This document shows positions 54,291 through 63,788 of a DNA stretch of 64,000 nt, piece by piece (the first letter of the stretch is position 1; every line of letters starts with the position of its first letter). Location of the stretch: assembly GCA_000146855.1 (NCBI GenBank), contig GL405246.1, positions 2,228,474 through 2,292,473 on the forward strand, read 5' to 3'. The translations under genes were made by a program, and so were the position numbers. The stretch comes from [Eubacterium] yurii subsp. margaretiae ATCC 43715 (GTDB lineage Bacteria; Bacillota; Clostridia; Peptostreptococcales; Filifactoraceae). A model generated the notes under the pieces. That model did not search any database. It saw only the letters and a program-made list of their open reading frames with translations, and had not been told where the DNA came from.

Positions 54291-54314
54291 AAAATTATAA
54301 ATATCGGTGAAAAT

Positions 54315-54776
54315 ATGTATGAAGAAAAGTTTATGAAAAAGGCTCTGTCCAACGCTATAAGAGCCTATATACAAGATGAGGTGCCTGTAGGCTGTGTCAT
54401 AGTCAAGGGCGATGAGGTGATAGCCTCGACATATAATACGAAAAAAGCGACAAAGTCCGCCATAAATCATGCAGAGATACTGGCTATAGACGAGGCGTCA
54501 AGAAAATTAGGACGTTTCATCCTTGACGACTGCGATATGTATGTGACATTGGAGCCCTGCCTTATGTGTACAGGAGCCATACTCCAAAGCCGTATAAAAA
54601 AGGTATACATAGGTGCTACAGATGAAAGCATGGGAGCCTTTGTCAGCAAGATAGCCCTTGTAAAAGATGAGATGATATATCCGCAAAAGATTGACTACGC
54701 CTTCAAAAAAACTATAAGCGGATATATACTCAGCAGATTTTTTAGAAAAATACGAAAGAATAAGGAAAAAAAATAA
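54315..54776 (+). CDS. tadA: tRNA-specific adenosine deaminase TadA
   Basis: 153 residues with the zinc/catalytic HAE motif (His52-Ala-Glu54, in NHAEILAIDEA) and PCLMCTGAI, and the conserved VPVGCVIV. It converts A34 to inosine in tRNA-Arg(ACG). The upstream site is weak (GGTG). It stands alone and faces the AAA ATPase gene convergently with 9 bp between stops. Confidence 0.95.
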   Translation: MYEEKFMKKALSNAIRAYIQDEVPVGCVIVKGDEVIASTYNTKKATKSAINHAEILAIDEASRKLGRFILDDCDMYVTLEPCLMCTGAILQSRIKKVYIGATDESMGAFVSKIALVKDEMIYPQKIDYAFKKTISGYILSRFFRKIRKNKEKK

Positions 54777-54785
54777 GCTATAAAT

Positions 54786-55523
54786 TCAAGCAAAAAGTCT
54801 CTTTAGAAAAGATTCACGATTATTGATGAACATTTCCATAATCTTATAACAGTCTGTATCCTCATAAGAGCATAATTCTATACCATTCTCATCAAACATA
54901 TAGATATCAACGTTTGGTAAGCCCAAAAGTATAGGAGAGTGAGTTACTATGATGAACTGCGAGCCCTCTTCCTTCATTTTTTGAATTTCAAGCAGAAGAG
55001 TAAGCTGCCTTTGTGGAGAAAGAGCGGCCTCCGGCTCATCCATTATATATATTCCGTCTTGCTCACTGGCTTGAAAAAAAGCTAAAAAAGACTCTCCATG
55101 AGATTGTTCATGAAGTGACTTACCACCATATCTACTGTAAAACACTTCCTTTGGAATTATATCCCTATAATCTTCCAATTTGGTAGCTACATTGAAGAAG
55201 CTTTCAGCCCTGAAAAAATAACTTCCCTTCGGTCTTCTAAAACCCTTACTTACTGTAACTGCGTCACACAAGGGAGAAACATCATCATAGGTAGAAAAAT
55301 TATAGTTGACAGTCCCGCCCTCAGGATTGAAACCATAAGCAACAGCAATGGCTTCCAATAAGGTGGATTTACCGCTGCCGTTTTCACCGGTAAAAAAAGT
55401 TACCCTGTTGTCAAAATTCAGGTATTGAATGTTTTTCAATGCATATATACTATTTAAATATGACTCTGATGGGACCTTGTCCCAATCTATAGATATTTTT
55501 TTAATATAGTTATCATTTATCAA
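54786..55523 (-). CDS. AAA ATPase of the ABC/SMC-like type, function unknown
   Basis: 245 residues, TTG start with AGGG seven bases upstream. Walker A FFTGENGSGKST (about 43-54), signature-like HEQSHGES, Walker B IYIMDEPEAALSPQRQ and a His in FIIVTHSPILLGLP. Such single-domain predicted ATPases occur widely and sometimes act in defence or nuclease systems; no nuclease or toxin partner is adjacent here. Convergent with tadA. Confidence 0.8.
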   Translation of the reverse strand: MINDNYIKKISIDWDKVPSESYLNSIYALKNIQYLNFDNRVTFFTGENGSGKSTLLEAIAVAYGFNPEGGTVNYNFSTYDDVSPLCDAVTVSKGFRRPKGSYFFRAESFFNVATKLEDYRDIIPKEVFYSRYGGKSLHEQSHGESFLAFFQASEQDGIYIMDEPEAALSPQRQLTLLLEIQKMKEEGSQFIIVTHSPILLGLPNVDIYMFDENGIELCSYEDTDCYKIMEMFINNRESFLKRLFA

Positions 55524-55842
55524 TTTTCTACCCTTTCATAACTCCATCCATTCCATTTAACAGCATTCACCATCTTCAAAGCCATATATCTAAAATACTT
55601 TAATTCCTATCCGGGCTTTCCCACATGAAAAACACATTAAAGATATTAAACTTTTATACTAAACACCATTTATAATGTCAAGATTATTATTTTACTAAAT
55701 TATGCGTTTTGTATATTATCAATAATTTTTTTGTAATAAAATTATGTGGCTTTTTGATAGTTTTTTAGTATTAACTCAACTTTCCCACGTGAAAAACACA
55801 TTAAAGACATTGAAATTTAAGTATAATTAGTTATTCACAAGC
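55524..55842. other. 319-bp intergenic region: family A element flanked by two family B ends
   Basis: No gene. Sequence order is B left-end fragment (about 55617-55655, TTTCCCACATGAAAAACACA), family A copy (55656-55771), second B left-end fragment (55773-55826, CAACTTTCCCACGTGAAAAA). The B fragments are direct repeats of each other around A. Confidence 0.6.
55656..55771. repeat. Diverged family A repeat
   Basis: Starts ATACTAAACACCATTTATAA and ends ATAGTTTTTTAGTAT; the middle is more diverged than in the other copies. Flanked on both sides by family B end fragments. Confidence 0.55.
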
Positions 55843-57612
55843 TTATTCTTCAATTTTCAGCCTATTCACCAATTTTTCATCAGGTGTTACATATATGGTA
55901 TTATTAGTCAGATATATTACCATACCCGGCTTTGCCTTGTTGGGCTTTTTGACATTCTTCCTTTGGGTGTAGTCTACAGGCACGCTTTGAGAAAATCTCG
56001 CCTTGCTGTAAAAACTGCAGATTATCGCTGTCTGCTTTATAGCATTGTCTGAAACCTTGCCGTTTTGAGCTTTTATTATAGCGTGTGAACCTGCTATATC
56101 CTTTGTGTGAAGCCACATATCGTCAGATTTTGCAAACTTCATAGTGAGATAGTCATTTTGATTGTTGTTTTTACCGACAAATATCTCATATCCGTCATCT
56201 GAGATAAATTTCATAGGAGAAAAATCTGTAGTCTTTTTCTTCTTTTTATTGTCGGATTTTCTTGGTTTTATCACTCCTTGCGAAACCATCTCCTCCACTA
56301 TGTCCTCAAGCTCAGTCTGTGATGAGGCATTTTCAATAAAAAGCTCCAAATTATATAAATAATCAAGCTCCTCTTTAGCATTTTCCATCTGCAGAGCCAA
56401 TTCTTTCTTCCTGTTTTTCATCTTATTATATCTCTTGTATAAGACTTGGATATTTTCAGAAGGACTTAGGTTTTTATCAAGTTTTATCAGCCTTTTTCCG
56501 CCATTTTCATCGTAAAAATCATCGACTTCTATCTCCTCCTGATTTTCACCTATCATGTAGATGTAGGCTGTAAGCAAATCAGCCTCTTTTTTGTAGTCTT
56601 GAGCCTTGGAAGTCTCGTTTATCTCTGCTGTCTGCTTTTCAATCTTGTTTTCAAGCAGAGAAATCTTGTTTGACACTACCTTTCTTACGTCATGACTCTT
56701 TTGATTTATCCTGTCCTTCACATCTCTAAGGTAGTAAAAATCATCGCATACCTTGGAAATATCGTCGAATTCTTTGATATTGTAGCCCTCGTACATAGAA
56801 AGATATATACAGGAAAAATCTACTATATTTCCAGCTTCATTTTCCACAAGGCAAGGCTGTATCTTATTGTCTGCAAGCTGATTCATCAGTCTTGTGAATA
56901 CTCCGTAGAGCTTTTCAAACTGTATAGGCGAAATCTCGTTAGCAATAAGGCTTGGCTCAATATTGCTCCTATAGCAAATCTCCTTGGCAATGAGCGGACT
57001 CATACCGCTGAAAATCGTATAAAGAGACTTGTGTATCTGCGTCTTCGTGCAGACTTTTTTGATGAAATCTTCAAGAGATATCTTATCTATAGGTGAGAGT
57101 TTTTCCTGTTTAGGCGGAGTCTTGTAAGTAATACCGGGCAATACTTCACGATAGGAGCTTATAGAAATAGGGATTTTCTTTGCACAATCAAGTATCTTGT
57201 CGCTTTGTTGGTCTACCAAGATGATATTGCTATGTCTTCCCATGACCTCTACAATGAGAGTCCTTGTCTTTTGCTCCTTGAGCTCATCGTAAGTGTCCAC
57301 ATCTATGAACACGCTCCTGTCAAAGCCGTCCTGTCTTACAGCTATGATTCTTCCGCCTTGCAGATATTTCCTAAGCACCATGAGAAAATTAGGTGCCTTT
57401 AGAGGATTTTCCTTTTTATAATTATATGTCAGATAGATTCGAGGCAGTGAGGCACTTGCACTTATCAGTAATTTATAAGTACCGTTTGATGTGCGCAGAG
57501 ATAGCAGTATCTCGTCTTTTTCCGCCTGTGAAATCTTATCTATCTTTGCATTTGTCAGCAAGTCATTTAGCTGTCTTACCACAAAGTGCATAGTAATTCC
57601 GTCAAATGCCAT
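55843..57612 (-). CDS. rqcH: NFACT family protein RqcH (Rqc2 homologue)
   Basis: 589 residues: NFACT-N domain (MAFDGITMHFVVRQLNDLL onward), middle helix-hairpin and coiled-coil region (about 290-440), and the C-terminal NFACT-R domain (MKFISDDGYEIFVGKNNNQN, DDMWLHTKDIAGSHAIIK). In Bacillus RqcH adds C-terminal alanine tails to nascent chains on stalled 50S subunits, marking them for degradation. It was formerly called a fibronectin-binding protein in several pathogens. ATG with AGGAG upstream. Confidence 0.93.
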   Translation of the reverse strand: MAFDGITMHFVVRQLNDLLTNAKIDKISQAEKDEILLSLRTSNGTYKLLISASASLPRIYLTYNYKKENPLKAPNFLMVLRKYLQGGRIIAVRQDGFDRSVFIDVDTYDELKEQKTRTLIVEVMGRHSNIILVDQQSDKILDCAKKIPISISSYREVLPGITYKTPPKQEKLSPIDKISLEDFIKKVCTKTQIHKSLYTIFSGMSPLIAKEICYRSNIEPSLIANEISPIQFEKLYGVFTRLMNQLADNKIQPCLVENEAGNIVDFSCIYLSMYEGYNIKEFDDISKVCDDFYYLRDVKDRINQKSHDVRKVVSNKISLLENKIEKQTAEINETSKAQDYKKEADLLTAYIYMIGENQEEIEVDDFYDENGGKRLIKLDKNLSPSENIQVLYKRYNKMKNRKKELALQMENAKEELDYLYNLELFIENASSQTELEDIVEEMVSQGVIKPRKSDNKKKKKTTDFSPMKFISDDGYEIFVGKNNNQNDYLTMKFAKSDDMWLHTKDIAGSHAIIKAQNGKVSDNAIKQTAIICSFYSKARFSQSVPVDYTQRKNVKKPNKAKPGMVIYLTNNTIYVTPDEKLVNRLKIEE

Positions 57613-58227
57613 TATTATCTCCTATTTTTAATATATTAATTGACAACTAATTTTTAGAATAACACTTATTGAAATTTGCATATTTATCAAAAAATGAAAA
57701 TACTGAAAAATTATATCAAGTATAGTATTTTTAAAATTTATTCAAATATCAATGATTTTAATATATTTTCATTACTTTTTATCTTGTTGATTTTGTCCAT
57801 ATAATCTAAGTCTTGCAACAAAGATACTTCATTATATCATAAAAATCAAATTATAAAAGTACAAATATGTATCACAAATAAAAAATCATTCAGATAGTTT
57901 CGAATATTATCAAATTATTTTTAATTTTTAATATTTTTTAGACGAAAATACTTGAATTTTTTTCTATTATCTATTATTATTGTTCTGTAATTTAACACTG
58001 TTGCTAAATTGTTTTGTCATCTTATTACTATTATCTATTTTATCTATGGATAGTTCATACTAAACTCTATTCAAGCTATGGATTTTATACTAATTATACT
58101 CTTTAGCAAAACTTTTGTTAATGAAATTTTAGTGCATAAACTTTTATACAATAATTCCACTATTTTATTAGATTTTAGTATCGGTATGACTTATAATTAG
58201 CTACAGCTTTTTAAGAGGAGCATAGAG
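57613..58227. other. 615-bp intergenic region with decayed B and C repeats
   Basis: Divergent gap between rqcH and purC. 57640-57745 is a reverse family B fragment (TTTGCATATTTATCAAAAAA, TCAAGTATAGTA) and 58087-58181 a family C copy (ATACTAATTATA to ATTTTAGTAT). No ORF, no RNA gene recognised; purC and rqcH promoters must lie here. Confidence 0.6.
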
Positions 58228-58911
58228 ATGAAGAAGATTTATCAAGGAAAGACTAAGGATGTTTTTGATTTGGAAAACGGCAAGTATTTGCTGAAATTCA
58301 AGGATGATGTTACAGGAGAAAACGGAGTATTCGACCCGGGAGCAAATACAGTCGGACTGACTATGGAAGGTGCCGGAGAGGCAGGACTTAAACTTACAAA
58401 ATTTTTCTTTGAAAAGATAAATGCTCAGGGCATAGCTACGCATTTTGTAGACGCCGACATAGCAAACAGGACTATGACAGTGCTTCCTGCTACAGTCTTT
58501 GGCGAAGGTGTGGAAGTAATATGCAGATATAGAGCTGTAGGCAGTTTTCTACGCAGATATGGAAAATACATCAAAGAAGGCGACTCTCTTAACGCCTATG
58601 TGGAAGTTACCCTCAAGGATGACGACAGAAATGACCCGCTTATAACTGACAGCGCACTTGAAATGCTCGGTGTAATGGACAAAAACGAGTATAAGATATT
58701 GGAAGATATGACTAAGAAAATAGCAAAGATAGTAAAAGATGAGCTTGCAAAAAAAGGCTTGGAACTTTACGACATAAAATTTGAATTCGGAAGAATAGGA
58801 GATGACAAGCACATAGCCCTTATAGACGAAATATCAGGCGGAAATATGAGAGCCTACAAGGACGGCAAATATATAGAGCCGCTTGAACTTGAAAGACTAA
58901 TGCTTGAATAG
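58228..58911 (+). CDS. purC: Phosphoribosylaminoimidazole-succinocarboxamide synthase
   Basis: 227 residues beginning [20 protein letters not shown] with [25 protein letters not shown] and [19 protein letters not shown]. It makes SAICAR in purine synthesis. It stands alone, outside a pur operon. GAGGAG lies eight bases before the ATG; a terminator follows. Confidence 0.96.
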   Translation: MKKIYQGKTKDVFDLENGKYLLKFKDDVTGENGVFDPGANTVGLTMEGAGEAGLKLTKFFFEKINAQGIATHFVDADIANRTMTVLPATVFGEGVEVICRYRAVGSFLRRYGKYIKEGDSLNAYVEVTLKDDDRNDPLITDSALEMLGVMDKNEYKILEDMTKKIAKIVKDELAKKGLELYDIKFEFGRIGDDKHIALIDEISGGNMRAYKDGKYIEPLELERLMLE

Positions 58912-58948
58912 GATAAAGCAAGTAATCATTCATTAATAAAAAATATTT

Positions 58949-58987
58949 AACCCGTATGTGTATCTTAAAATCACGCACATGCGGGTT
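58949..58987 (+). terminator. Terminator after purC
   Basis: AACCCGTATGTG pairs with CACATGCGGGTT (one mismatch), 37 bp after the stop, followed by an AT-rich stretch with T-runs. Confidence 0.75.
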
Positions 58988-59064
58988 ATTATAATGTTTT
59001 TTATTCATACTTGTCATTTGCCAATATATCGTCACGATTTTATGCCTGATTATTATAAAGCTTT

Positions 59065-60108
59065 TTAATATAAGACTTGAAAATCTGAAATATCTCCTAC
59101 ATCACTACCGACTATATCCGTATACTTTTTTGTTTCAAAATCGTAGTAACTTATCTCATTATCAGATGACATATTTATCAAATACACTCCCTTTGAGTCC
59201 TTTGAAAAATATCCGGTTGAAGGAAAGCCTTCATCTACAGTATATAAAATCTTGTCACTTTTCAAGTCTTTTACATTTACGGTGGCGTTCACATCGTCGA
59301 AGTTCACACGTTCGTCCAATTCATACAAAATCTTATCATCTCTTGCATATATGGCACTTATCACCCTATCGCTTGTCGTCAATATCTCTTTTTTATCCTT
59401 TAAATCGAAGTCAAACGAGCATAAAGTATATTTTGGTGTCTTAATTTTAATTTCTTTGTTTTTAATTTTTTCATAATTTTTATTGGAAAAATTCATAGCC
59501 TCTTCATCTTCCTTATAATCTATAATAGCGGCATATACTCTCTTACTTATCTTGTCCACAGCCATTATTTGCGTGGTAGAAGTTTTGCCTTCATCCCAAT
59601 AACTTACCTTATTTGTATTTAAGTCAATTTTTCCAATCACAAGAGCATTGGGGTCATCGTTTTTGGCTGCAAGAAAAAACAATGTATCATCTGCAAGTAT
59701 AAGCTTATTTATTGCAAGAAGATCCTCAGTTATCATCTTATCCGTTTTCTTGTTCAAATCGTAAACATATATCTGATCGCTGCTTTTTGTCCTCTTATAG
59801 GTATCATTTCCTTTTTCCTTGGCATAGTAAACTACATTTTTCTTCCTGTCATATACTCCAAGCGTATAAAAGGAAGTCATAGGAAAGCTGAATACCTGTT
59901 TTTTATCTTTTGTATTGAGGTCATATTCAAAAACAGATCCGCCATATTCAGCAAAATCAATGTCTTTATTATATTTAGAGATATAAATTATACTATATGA
60001 AATGTACTCATCCTGATTTGTATTTTTCGATATTTGACTGTCGGCACAATTACTAAAAGAAAATATACTGACAATGCTCAGCAAAACTGTCAAGACAATT
60101 TTTTTCAT
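59065..60108 (-). CDS. Lipoprotein with probable beta-propeller fold
   Basis: 347 residues with a lipoprotein signal (IFSFSNC, Cys21). The body repeats a blade-like pattern of IYVYDLNKKTDKMI, LVIGKIDLNTNKVSYW and ISYYDFETKKYTDIV, which suggests a seven-bladed propeller binding-protein or signalling protein. No enzyme motif recognised. It begins after AGGAGAAG, 106 bp after the LRR-3D protein gene stop on the same strand; they may be co-transcribed. Function unknown. Confidence 0.7.
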   Translation of the reverse strand: MKKIVLTVLLSIVSIFSFSNCADSQISKNTNQDEYISYSIIYISKYNKDIDFAEYGGSVFEYDLNTKDKKQVFSFPMTSFYTLGVYDRKKNVVYYAKEKGNDTYKRTKSSDQIYVYDLNKKTDKMITEDLLAINKLILADDTLFFLAAKNDDPNALVIGKIDLNTNKVSYWDEGKTSTTQIMAVDKISKRVYAAIIDYKEDEEAMNFSNKNYEKIKNKEIKIKTPKYTLCSFDFDLKDKKEILTTSDRVISAIYARDDKILYELDERVNFDDVNATVNVKDLKSDKILYTVDEGFPSTGYFSKDSKGVYLINMSSDNEISYYDFETKKYTDIVGSDVGDISDFQVLY

Positions 60109-60214
60109 TTATCTTCTCCTATACCAAATACTGAATTACATAGATCTAAAAAAGTATGAAAATCTATAAAATCCGATTAATAAAATCAAATAGTTTATTT
60201 TTCATAAAATTATT

Positions 60215-61621
60215 TTATTTTTTTTCATAAGTGTAGAAATTATTTTTATTAGAAAAAGAGGTATATTTAGTGTATTTTTTTCCAAAATATACATCATTAG
60301 GATTATGAGGTTTTCCTGTAAACCAGTCTGGATTATCCCATCTCCAAATATCAAGCACAGGTTTAGTTGCACCCATTATATCCCTAACTCTCATGTCTCT
60401 TTCAAATTTTTTATTAGTTTTTTCATCTATTACTGTAACATGTATTGTTGAATTATAAGGAATCTTGTCTGCAGGTCTTGCAGCAACATCTCCTATCTTA
60501 AGTTTATTGTTTCTTGTTCCAATCCTATCTCCATAATAGTTAATTTGATCTTGTTCAGTTTTTCCTCTTTTTGGAACTGGATCGCTATTAGAACTTTTAT
60601 CAGATGAAGGAATTTTAGGCCAAAAATCTCCATAAGTTGTAAAAAATCCTCTTATGGGTTTTTTAATAGTTTTTTCAGTTAATAATTCTGAAGGGACTTG
60701 TCTTATATCAGATTCATCTGATATTGAAAACTCAGTAAAATTTCCTACATATTTGCCGTTTTGATACTTACCGTCGACAACATACTTATCTATATCACTG
60801 ATATAATCATAATCACCTCGAACACGTATAAGTTCTCCTTCACTTCCATACTGTGCTCTTGCTCCGCTTTTAGCTATATAATAGTCTTTTACTTCAAATA
60901 CAGGCAGTCTTTCCACCATATCGTCTACTTGAGGGATATAGTCTTCCCATTCCACACCGTCAAGCTCTTTTTCTCCGGGTAATACAGGTGCAGCCTTTAC
61001 CACTTCCGTCAATATAGGTTCACCGTTTGCGCCAAAAGTAATATTGCTTTGTGGAATAAATTTTTCAGGCACATTCCCTATTTCAGTGTTTTGATCGGAA
61101 AATGAATATTTCTTTAAATTTTCCAATCTAACAGGTCTTAAATTTATATCTAAATTATTATTGTCTATATGAAGTTCTTCCAATAAAGGAAGAGAATCTA
61201 TAAAATCAGAAACATAGATGAGCTGATTATTTGAAACATCAATATATTTTAGCTTTTTTAAAGATTTAATTTCATCAGGTATACTGATTACTTTCATATT
61301 CGGCAAATCAATTTTCTCTAAATTGGGAAGATTTGAAATGCCAGAAAGATGAAATATATTGTCAACGACATCAGAACCATTGTAAATATTTGATAACTCT
61401 CTAATTTCACTGAGCTTTTTTCTATTTACTATATCACCTACATCGCTGTTTGTATAAGTTGCAATAAGTTTTGCCAAATTAGGGTCTAAAAATAACTGTT
61501 CATAAGTTGCCTCAGTCCTGTCGGATATATTGTCAACATCTCTGTCAGCATAGACCCATGCCAAAGAGAATATTGACAATGACAATATTATAAGAAAAAA
61601 TGCAAACACTCTTCTTTTCAT
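60215..61621 (-). CDS. Secreted leucine-rich-repeat protein with 3D/double-psi-barrel-like C-terminus
   Basis: 468 residues from the ATG at 61621, which has AAAGGAG eight bases upstream; the reading frame stays open nine codons further. Signal peptide about 1-26 (ends AWVYA). LRR-like region about 80-200 (LPNLEKIDLPNMKVISIPDE, LKKLKYIDVSNNQL). The C-terminus (about 370-445) resembles the 3D domain of secreted murein hydrolases: KIGDVAARPADKIPYNST then MRVRDIMGATKPVLDIWRW, with the two Asp spaced as in VxDxGG...xxDxw. No wall anchor. It could be a cell-wall-active or host-binding protein; this reading is tentative. Confidence 0.65.
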   Translation of the reverse strand: MKRRVFAFFLIILSLSIFSLAWVYADRDVDNISDRTEATYEQLFLDPNLAKLIATYTNSDVGDIVNRKKLSEIRELSNIYNGSDVVDNIFHLSGISNLPNLEKIDLPNMKVISIPDEIKSLKKLKYIDVSNNQLIYVSDFIDSLPLLEELHIDNNNLDINLRPVRLENLKKYSFSDQNTEIGNVPEKFIPQSNITFGANGEPILTEVVKAAPVLPGEKELDGVEWEDYIPQVDDMVERLPVFEVKDYYIAKSGARAQYGSEGELIRVRGDYDYISDIDKYVVDGKYQNGKYVGNFTEFSISDESDIRQVPSELLTEKTIKKPIRGFFTTYGDFWPKIPSSDKSSNSDPVPKRGKTEQDQINYYGDRIGTRNNKLKIGDVAARPADKIPYNSTIHVTVIDEKTNKKFERDMRVRDIMGATKPVLDIWRWDNPDWFTGKPHNPNDVYFGKKYTKYTSFSNKNNFYTYEKK

Positions 61622-61648
61622 TTTTAAACTCCTTTCAAAAAATTTCAC

Positions 61649-62026
61649 TGTTTTTTTACTATGATAAAATACTGCTATGAAAATAAGTTACTATACAACC
61701 TACTACTATTATATCACCATTAATTAAAAATGTTCATATATTAAATATTTGTAATCTTGCAGTTAATTTATTAATTTGCATGATTGCAAGATCTTTTAAA
61801 GAAATTTTTTATGTAATGGCAAAATTATTATACAATTACGGAAATTAAGATTTTCATTATATATTGCATTTTATATACTGTTTTTAAGAAAATTTGTGCT
61901 ATATTATCTCTAAGAAATATTTTGTATGTAAGATGCCGAATCATATAGATTTACAAATATTTGAAAATCAGTATAACTCGACATAAATATCTGTTATTTT
62001 GCTCAGTTTATATATTTTTGCAAATC
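61649..62026. other. 378-bp intergenic region between sdaAA and the LRR-3D gene
   Basis: AT-rich, no ORF or RNA gene recognised. It should hold the promoter of the LRR gene; I did not find a convincing one. Confidence 0.45.
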
Positions 62027-62908
62027 TTATTTTCCTCTGCTTGCAAAAAATTCATTTCTTATATTGCAAGCTGTACAGCTACCGGCTATTCCGCCTATAC
62101 CTGTCTCCCTAAGTGAAGCAGGTAGACAGCGTCCCACCATGTCAGCAGATTGCACCACCTCTTCAAAAGGCACTACAGACTTGATTCCTGCCATTGCCAT
62201 ATCTGCACATATCATTGAATTTACAACTCCTGACGAGTTCCTAAAAGTGCATGGATACTCCACAAGTCCGGCTACAGGATCGCAGACAAGTCCCATTACA
62301 TTCAAAAAGGCAAATGATGCCGCATGCAAGCTCTGCTCTACGCTACCGCCTGTCATCTGTACCAAGGCTGAAGCCGCCATAGCTGCAGCTGAGCCACACT
62401 CTGCCTGACATCCTCCCTCAGCTCCTGCAAAGGTGAAATATCTACCTATGATTTTTCCTACGAAACTTGCTGTAAGCAAGCCGTTTACTAAGGTATCGTC
62501 GTCAAGCTCAAATTTTTTCTTAGCCAACATAAATGCCGCCGGCAATATACCTGAGGCTCCTGCTGTAGGTGCTGCAACTATCTTACCCATTGACGCATTG
62601 ACCTCTATAGTTGAAAATGCCATCGCCATTGCCAAGGTTACATCCTCTCCACAAAAAGATCTGCCATTTTTGTAATACTCATTCATCTTTTTGGAAAAGC
62701 CGTCAATCATACCCATATTTGTTACACTTTCTTTTTCCAGATAATTCGACGATGATCCCTGCATTACATCAAGCATCTTTTTAAACTCACTTCTGATTTT
62801 CTCTTCACTTATCTTATTTCTCTCCATCTCGTCACGAATGGCAAGGTCAAAGAGGTGTATTTTATTTGTTTCACATTCTTTTATAATTTCCGCTGCCGTA
62901 AATTGCAT
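62027..62908 (-). CDS. sdaAA: L-serine dehydratase, iron-sulfur alpha subunit
   Basis: 293 residues with NASMGKIVAAPTAGASGILP and cysteines for an oxygen-sensitive [4Fe-4S] cluster (GGCQAECGSAA 166-176, CDPVAGLVEYPC 209-220, GSCTACNIRN). It deaminates serine to pyruvate with the beta subunit encoded upstream. Serine fermentation fits an anaerobic amino-acid user. The two subunit genes are 214 bp apart, an unusually large gap filled by a family A repeat. Confidence 0.95.
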   Translation of the reverse strand: MQFTAAEIIKECETNKIHLFDLAIRDEMERNKISEEKIRSEFKKMLDVMQGSSSNYLEKESVTNMGMIDGFSKKMNEYYKNGRSFCGEDVTLAMAMAFSTIEVNASMGKIVAAPTAGASGILPAAFMLAKKKFELDDDTLVNGLLTASFVGKIIGRYFTFAGAEGGCQAECGSAAAMAASALVQMTGGSVEQSLHAASFAFLNVMGLVCDPVAGLVEYPCTFRNSSGVVNSMICADMAMAGIKSVVPFEEVVQSADMVGRCLPASLRETGIGGIAGSCTACNIRNEFFASRGK

Positions 62909-62973
62909 ATATTCTCCTATATATCAATAATAAGTTAGTTTTTTAATATTACTTGTTTTTAAAATTTATAATC

Positions 62974-63087
62974 ATATTAATCACCGTTTATAATGTCATA
63001 TATTTAGATTTATTGAAATATTATTTTTTTAATTTTCAACAAGCATCATTAATATATTTTCAAGACTTTTTAATTGGTCTTTAGTAT
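62974..63087. repeat. Family A repeat between the two serine dehydratase genes
   Basis: Starts ATATTAATCACC and ends GGTCTTTAGTAT; interior CGTTTATAATGTCATATATT and TTAATATATTTTCAAGACT match the other family A copies. It splits the sdaAB-sdaAA unit. Confidence 0.72.
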
Positions 63088-63122
63088 CAAAAAAAAGCCA
63101 AGCAATTCTAAAATTTGCAGTA

Positions 63123-63788
63123 TTAATAATCTCCTGAGATATATTTTGTCAGTATAAATCTCTCATTATGCAATACCTTAGCTTTTATCTCCTCTGTAAG
63201 CTCCTCACTTATCTCTACAAGCAAGGTCACTACATTTCCGTTTTTCTCAGTTATCATCTTTTCGATATTGTACTCATTTTCCGCAAGAAGAGTAGATACA
63301 AAGGAGATTATTCCCTTTTGATCCTCGTATTTAAGTATCAAAGTTGGAAATACATTGGTAAAATCTATCTTTAGTCCGTCTATATCGACAATCTTAATAT
63401 TCCCTCCACCTATGGATGAACCTATGACATAAGACACCCTGCCGTCTTCATAGTACATTACCACTCTCACAGAGTTGGGATGCACATCTCCCAAATCCTC
63501 TTCTTCAAAAACAAATTCTATATTCCTCTCCTTTGCAATCTCAAAGGAATACTTTATATTTTCATCGTCCGGCATCATACCGAGCGCTCCACCAACAAGA
63601 GCCTTGTCAGTACCGTGTCCCATATATGTCTGTGCAAATGAGCCATGAAGATGAAAAACCACCTTTATAAAGTCCTTTCCGCATATCTTCTTTGCCAGTC
63701 TGCCTATTCTTGCAGCACCGGCAGTATGAGAGCTTGACGGTCCTATCATTATCGGTCCCATTACATCAAATATTCCGTAGTCGGGCAT
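63123..63788 (-). CDS. sdaAB: L-serine dehydratase, beta subunit
   Basis: 221 residues from the ATG at 63788, which has AAGGAG seven bases upstream and gives the family N-terminus MPDYGIFDVMGPIMIGPSSS; the reading frame stays open 13 codons further. SHTAGAARIGRLAKK, HGSFAQTYMGHGTDKALVGG and a C-terminal ACT-like domain (about 148-221). It partners with the alpha subunit in serine deamination. First gene of the sda pair. Confidence 0.95.
   Translation of the reverse strand: MPDYGIFDVMGPIMIGPSSSHTAGAARIGRLAKKICGKDFIKVVFHLHGSFAQTYMGHGTDKALVGGALGMMPDDENIKYSFEIAKERNIEFVFEEEDLGDVHPNSVRVVMYYEDGRVSYVIGSSIGGGNIKIVDIDGLKIDFTNVFPTLILKYEDQKGIISFVSTLLAENEYNIEKMITEKNGNVVTLLVEISEELTEEIKAKVLHNERFILTKYISGDY

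Larger units (their letters stand above)
53869..54314. other. 446-bp divergent intergenic region with repeats A and C
   Basis: Between the activation-domain gene (minus) and tadA (plus). It is mostly a family A copy (53899-54006) and a reverse family C copy (54167-54290). The remaining segments must carry two divergent promoters. No ORF. Confidence 0.6.

Noticed and set aside
54786..55523. AAA ATPase as part of an anti-phage defence system
   Set aside because: No nuclease, toxin or other defence gene is adjacent; tadA and rqcH are housekeeping neighbours.
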